From Antitrichia curtipendula (lineage: Eukaryota > Streptophyta > Bryopsida > Hypnales > Leucodontaceae), in NCBI GenBank assembly GCA_951230915.1, contig OX579639.1:15872001-15936000 (forward strand): DNA of 64,000 nucleotides. Direction: 5' to 3'. The position numbers and the translations under genes were made by a program. Below are positions 59,154 through 64,000 of this stretch, one piece after another. The first letter of the stretch is position 1, and each line of letters opens with the position of its first letter. The notes beneath the pieces were generated by a model. The model was not told the DNA's origin. It did not search any database and saw only the letters and a list, made by a program, of their open reading frames with translations.

Positions 59154-59624
59154 TATTTGATATGAATTTTCTTCATTTTTTCTTCAAAAATTCATAATAA
59201 TTTGAATTCTTCACAAAAAAAATTGAAAATTTGATGAAATATTAGACATGTGATTTTAAGTCTGAAAAAATTAAAAAATTAAAAATCACTCAGAAATAGA
59301 GAACAAATGAACGATTTGACTACACGGTTATAGGCTCCGTCTTCTAGGGGTTAAAGGGTCGGGAATAGGTCCGGTTACCTCATCCCTGGCTACGATAACG
59401 AGGCTGCCCCTGCTCGTGCCCACCCCAAGCGGATGCTGCATCTGGTCCCTCGATCTTCGAGCCTCAATCCTACGGCTCCGATAAACCAAGCTCCTCCCTC
59501 AACCACCTTCTCTCCGAAACCCAACATTCCGAGTGTTGTCGCTAGGGTTTCACGACTCCGCCATAGCCACGAGCTTCCACCTTTCCGCCAATTGCCCCAG
59601 CCTTTCTTTCACCAGCTTTCCGCC

Positions 59625-60997
59625 ATGTCGTGGGAGGCTATGTTGCCCTTCGGCATCATTTCCGCCATGATTTTCGTCATGGGCTCGTCACAGTATGTGA
59701 TCCACACCACCATCTATGGCAAGGTGAGTTAGTCTGCGCTTTTGCTTAAGTGGAGATTCGAGCGAATTCAGAGCGTGGTACTTTCTCTCCTGGATTTCAA
59801 TGTGTTGCCGATTAGTGTCGTTTTCAATTTCTGAACGAGTGGAGATCTGTGTGTTTGTGTGTGGGTCAGCCTAAGCACCCGAGACATGATGCATGGGACC
59901 GGGCAATGGACGAAAGAGATGCGCGACTGAAAGAGGAGTATGAAAAATCACAAGTAAGTGTGAGCAGTTTGATTGACTTTCTTTAGAAGGCATCGTTGGG
60001 ATCGGAGCGAGGGCGAATTCTCTGGTTTATGAATTCTCGATTTTGCCATGTTAAGATTGGTTTAGGGTTTCATATTGGGAATGACTGGTGATCAGAATGT
60101 GACCGGTGTTGCACGTTATCGGGAGTGACTTCAGGTGTCTGTGCATCCTTATACTGTGGAGCAGCATGCGACTTGTTAGTAACTAAGAAGACTCGATTAT
60201 GCGAAGGCACAAGCATCTACTCCTTATGGGATTTTAGGTGTCAAAGTGTGGGTTTCATATTTTTAACACAAAAAAAGGGACAAGTTGTGCTATATCCAAA
60301 ACGTACAAAATTTCGTAAATATCAAAGTAATCGCGTACCGTTTGGATCAGAGCGAAGAGACTTTGTGCTTAGGTTGAATCAAAAAATATCAAATGGGTCA
60401 TAAATCACAAACTCTTGGAGTAGAGTGATTAAGGTTTGGTGGTTTGGCTGTTTTGCTTAGGTTGAATTTGACTTTATCAACAGGGTAACTCACATTTTAT
60501 CTCATTGATATTTGTTTTAATTAATTGCACTGAGCTCTGCTAATCTACTAGAATTCGTTTGAAGCGAGTTCGTGACTTCAAAATCAGCTTCTTCTTTTTG
60601 TGCACTTGGATGGATCCTGCATCCTCCGTTTCCTGTAGATAATTGCTTGGAAATCTGTTTCCTTGAGGTGACGTCGAGGAAATGTAGTTTGCTGATATTT
60701 GTTGTCTCTTACTCTAAGGGAGAGACGAAGAATTTCTTATGTCTGGTATAATTGTAACATGGGTTATAGGGACCATGGCATTCCAAGATTGTCAAATACA
60801 ATCATTCAAATTTTCAATCACTGAGGATTATATCAGTGATTATACTGAGGATTATATCAATGATTATACTGAGGATTATACCGAAAATGTATGGAAAGAT
60901 ACACATGCACATTTCTATTTAGATGCTTGTTTCACATATTGAGCAGTCAAAGTCTAGTTTTGACGGTTTTCCTTGTTGTGTACTTTTGCAGAAGTAG
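59625..60997 (+). CDS. NDUFA1: Mitochondrial complex I subunit MWFE (NDUFA1 type)
   Basis: Exons 59625-59723, 59870-59953 and a terminal codon pair at 60992-60997, giving 62 residues. This is a small single-span inner-membrane subunit of NADH:ubiquinone oxidoreductase needed for complex I assembly. The start MSWEAMLPFGIISAMIFVMG gives the conserved W-E-A-M-L-P and the membrane helix. SQYVIH follows, then in exon 2 PKHPRHDAWDRAMDERD, which matches the plant family (RPKHxxHDxWDxAMxRRD). Length is normal for the family. The last exon (Lys-stop) after a 1.0 kb intron is a guess. The frame is also open upstream to an ATG at 59433, which would add 64 residues. I prefer the conserved internal start. 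Confidence 0.85.
60821..60885. repeat. Short tandem repeat in NDUFA1 intron
   Basis: About 2.5 copies of a 27-base unit containing 'gaggattatatca.tgatta', inside intron 2. Confidence 0.7.
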
Positions 60998-62672
60998 CTT
61001 GATTCCCCTCTTCTTCTTTTGGAGAGGCATTCGACAAGTGGATCTTCACCAGCTTCTTCTGCATCGTGAACTTTGATACGCAGAGACTTGGTTGCAGCTT
61101 TCAGGGTACCAATCAGACCCTACGTGATGCTGAAAGTAGTTCGATATGTCCATGGAAGTGATCTGTAGTGGTAGCACCAGTCTTCCAGGCGCATCTTTTC
61201 ACAAGGGGGAAGGTTCAGCTGGAATTTGCCTTGATGTTTTTTTCTTTTTTTCGGTCCATTTTTCAGTCTTCAGTGTCGAGTATTTGTAAACAAACACCTA
61301 GCTTCTTTTCCAACTGGAATAAAAATGCTCTCGTCTTACGACAGCTGAAAATGGAGCACGTCCATTGAACCTTGAGTTCGTTGCAAGTGAGAATGCTGGA
61401 AGAATTGTATGCAGGGTAATAGAAACCTCATTACTACGGGGAGTTGTCCAACGAGATTGTAAGCTACCGTCCCTTATAGGGATTGTAACCTCTATCCCTC
61501 TGAAAACCTCAAAAAACTTTCCTATGAGGGATTAACTGTATTTTTAGTCTTTGTGCTATTGATACATGCATTCAAGAATCAGCAACCCATCTCCTAGATT
61601 TATGCAAAATCTCCAACTTAGGTGTTGTTCAAGCATCCAAAATCCGTTTGGAAAGTATCGTATTTGAGCATCAGTTGTGAATGTTGCCAGCTTGCAACAA
61701 AATCCATTTGGAAAGTATCGTATTTGAGCATCAGTTGTGAATGTTGCCAGCTTGCAACAAGGAAACCTAATCCCCTTCATAAACAAATCTTCATAGCACC
61801 AAAGTGATCACCAAATCCATCATCAACACAACTGTTTGAGGAAGTAGCAAGGACAAGGTGCTTCATGGGCAAGACCAAGCTTGCTAGAAGAGAAATACTC
61901 CTTGATTGCTTGCCACTTGCCCCATGCCCCAAGGTCATTCAACATGAGTCATTCAACATGACCAACGCTTACTCAATGGTCGAAATCAGTAAGCGGAGCT
62001 TTTGAGAGGGACGGAGGGAGTGCTTCATATTGGTCAAAAGCACCGTTTGAAACTTGTGCAATTTAAATAACAGGAAATAACAAGAGTCCACAGGATACAT
62101 CCATTGTCTCACAATCAGTGCGGTGCAATGGGATTCCATTCTTCTTCTGTACTTTTACATTGTCACAAAAATGGTTCAATGATCATCAAATTTTACACAC
62201 AGCTCCGCCAATTTGTGAACCATGTTCGTACCAGATTTGGTAGTGAGAAAACACGAGAAAATAAAAGCATTTTCAATTTACTAATTAAGTCATTGATTAC
62301 TTTAAAAAGAATAAAAAAAACTTGCCGAACATTGACAAAGACTTATGATGACTACTCACTCGAGGCATAAATGTTTTGCAAATCTCCCCGCACATGACGA
62401 TTTTCACTCTGCATCGTCAGCCATCTTGCTTTTTTAAGAAAAAAAAGTCAGAAATTCTCACAATTCTAGTATTGCTACACAATGTCCTAATGACATGGAT
62501 TTGGTGTGTGCCCTCCGCCTGCTGGTGGGAAAAACACTGAAGAAAGAGCAATCATTTATCATCTATGCTCAAGGAGTTGACACCTAAAGACATAACGAGC
62601 TCAAATTCTTACTGGACTGCTCATAGTGAACCTTTCCACTTCGATTTGAACAATGAGCAATCCACTCTCGCA
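60998..62672. other. Intergenic between convergent NDUFA1 and bystin
   Basis: No gene was recognised. It holds a 60 bp tandem repeat (listed separately) and a solitary Stowaway-like terminus (gggacggagggag, about 62008-62020) with no matching left end. Confidence 0.4.
61639..61760. repeat. 60 bp near-perfect tandem repeat
   Basis: Two copies at an exact 60-base period, with a single obvious difference (aatccgtttgg versus aatccatttgg). Both contain 'gaatgttgccagcttgcaac'. Confidence 0.95.
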
Positions 62673-63976
62673 TTAGTCTTCATCCATGCCAATCTGCACT
62701 TCCGGTAGATTCCACATGTCTTCCTCCACAACTGCTTTGTCAACCTTCATAGGGATTACGGACATTTGTTCGTCTTTCTGACCACGATTTCTGCTATTAA
62801 GCAACTCTCTGTGAATCTCTGGTGTCACCTACACAGAAAAAGAGCTCACCAAGCATTTAATCGTCAGACCTCAAAAGATCCCCTGCTACATACACAACAG
62901 TTATTGATGGAAAATAAATGTTCGCCGGATAGACTATTAGATAACATTAAGATAATGTTAAATTTATGTCAGGTTAATATTGGCTTAACGTACACTTTTG
63001 ACATTTGCCACTATAATATCAAGTTAATGCCAAGGCCACTAACATCTCACTAATGTAACGTTGAAAACCATTTCTGTAAAATTAACAGTAGTTTACCCTA
63101 AACTCAAAATGTAGACGATGCATCTAATGGCTATTACCCTAAGCGCCAAAGCATAGTCATATTAATGGGGATCATTTGTGATGCACTTCTGGTAAACAAG
63201 AGAAAATAGGAATCCCCTCTGGTTGCAAACTAGGAAACAAAATCTTCACAACTTCACAAGATCAAACTTTGCCAGGTCATCCTCAAATAATTATGAAAAA
63301 TGATTCGCAGAATTGTGTGTTTGTCGAGTTTCTGAGCAGACAGTGACGTACCAGATAATGCTTTTGTTTCCGCATCAACTGCTTCAGTTTCTCCTTGTCC
63401 TCCTCCCCCAGCTCGTTCTTGTACCTGCAACCAAGAGTAGAGGTATGAACTCGTGTGGCCACACCACAAATTAAACGAATCCACAACACACACTACGTAG
63501 AAGTAAGCCCCATTTCATTAGCACCAAAGAATTAGGGTAGGGGAAAGTCATGACTGAAAATACAAAGCTAAGATCAAACTTAGTGAATGAACCTTGAAAC
63601 TAAACAGAGTTGACATAATTAACATTCTGAAATACAAGCGGTTCGTCACATTCTCTGTACCTTTGTACAAATGTGAGAAGGGATTGATGCCAAATAACAG
63701 GAAGGTCACGATCATCCTCAATGAACCCCACAAAATGCGCCAAAACTGAATCCAGGACTCTGTATGGCAGAGCATACTTCTTGTCCAATAAAAGCTTTAA
63801 GAAATAGCTGCAAGGCAGTTCCAAAACCCCAATGATTAGATGAGCGATTATAGCATCGAAACTACAAGGGAAAAATACTATGAATACCGGTACAAGATTG
63901 TGTATGTACGCTTAGGAGAAGTTATTACCTGTTTGTGCCGCAATACTCCATCTCTGCAATTTTCAGCAGTGCAACA
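62673..63976 (-). CDS. BYSL: Bystin/Enp1 ribosome-biogenesis factor, C-terminal exons (5' part outside window)
   Basis: Minus-strand exons: 63976-63929, 63807-63661, 63424-63352 and 62828-62673. Phases agree throughout. More exons must lie to the right of the window. Bystin/Enp1 is a nucleolar and cytoplasmic assembly factor of the small ribosomal subunit. Diagnostic stretches: [54 protein letters not shown] and [13 protein letters not shown]. The C-terminus is acidic ([10 protein letters not shown] to the end), as in the family. No frame breaks were seen. Confidence 0.93.
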
Positions 63977-64000
63977 CTGTTCAAACCCACACAGAAAACA

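Noticed and set aside
62006..62024. Solitary Stowaway-like terminus as a full element
   Set aside because: No matching left terminus was found within a reasonable distance.

Overview
This window is nuclear DNA from a land plant. The support is spliced genes with GT-AG introns, a plant-type fused molybdenum cofactor enzyme (CNX1), a plant-type ALG1, an organelle-targeted release-factor methyltransferase, telo-box-like motifs (AAACCCTAA) near gene starts, and Stowaway-type MITEs. The intergenic DNA is very AT-rich. I cannot name the species from sequence alone. Nothing points to a bacterium, organelle or virus, and there is no CRISPR array. A 200-base N gap lies at 56112-56311.

Layout. 1-2860 (+): the 3' end of a gene joining cysteine-type leucine-rich repeats to a TPR-like domain. 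4267-4338 (-): tRNA-Glu(CTC) with a pol III T-run. 5610-10280 (-): a five-exon PrmC/HemK glutamine methyltransferase with two introns over 1 kb. 10.7-13.7 kb: AT-rich, with no recognisable gene. 14228-16374 (-): a coiled-coil protein with an RS/RD-rich tail. 17.38-25.58 kb: a large inverted duplication of the promoter and leader of the next gene, with arms of about 1.7 and 2.1 kb and a 4.4 kb spacer. 26190-27167 (+): an Oberon-type PHD-finger gene. 27.2-36.8 kb: gene-poor and rich in MITEs. 36848-38050 (-): intact DCP2 decapping enzyme. 39553-46000 (+): CNX1 in 14 exons. 48506-53309 (-): ALG1/TURAN mannosyltransferase in 15 exons. 53.4-59.3 kb: AT-rich repeats, including short TTGCAA-rich arrays beside the gap. 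59625-60997 (+): the MWFE (NDUFA1) subunit of complex I. 62673-63976 (-): the C-terminal exons of bystin/Enp1, running off the right edge.

The genes are unrelated housekeeping functions: organellar translation, mRNA decay, molybdenum cofactor, N-glycosylation, respiration and ribosome assembly. They do not form a pathway cluster. DCP2 and CNX1 are divergent across 1.5 kb that contains a diverged tandem duplication. NDUFA1 and bystin converge.

I found no clear new biochemical system. The most unusual features are (a) a dispersed non-autonomous element family whose ends read TTAA(C/T)CCCTAAATGCCC, resembling piggyBac-type TTAA transposition, and (b) the inverted duplication of the PHD gene leader, which could make double-stranded or antisense RNA. 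Exon models were read by eye from splice signals, phase continuity and protein-family knowledge. They have not been tested against transcripts.
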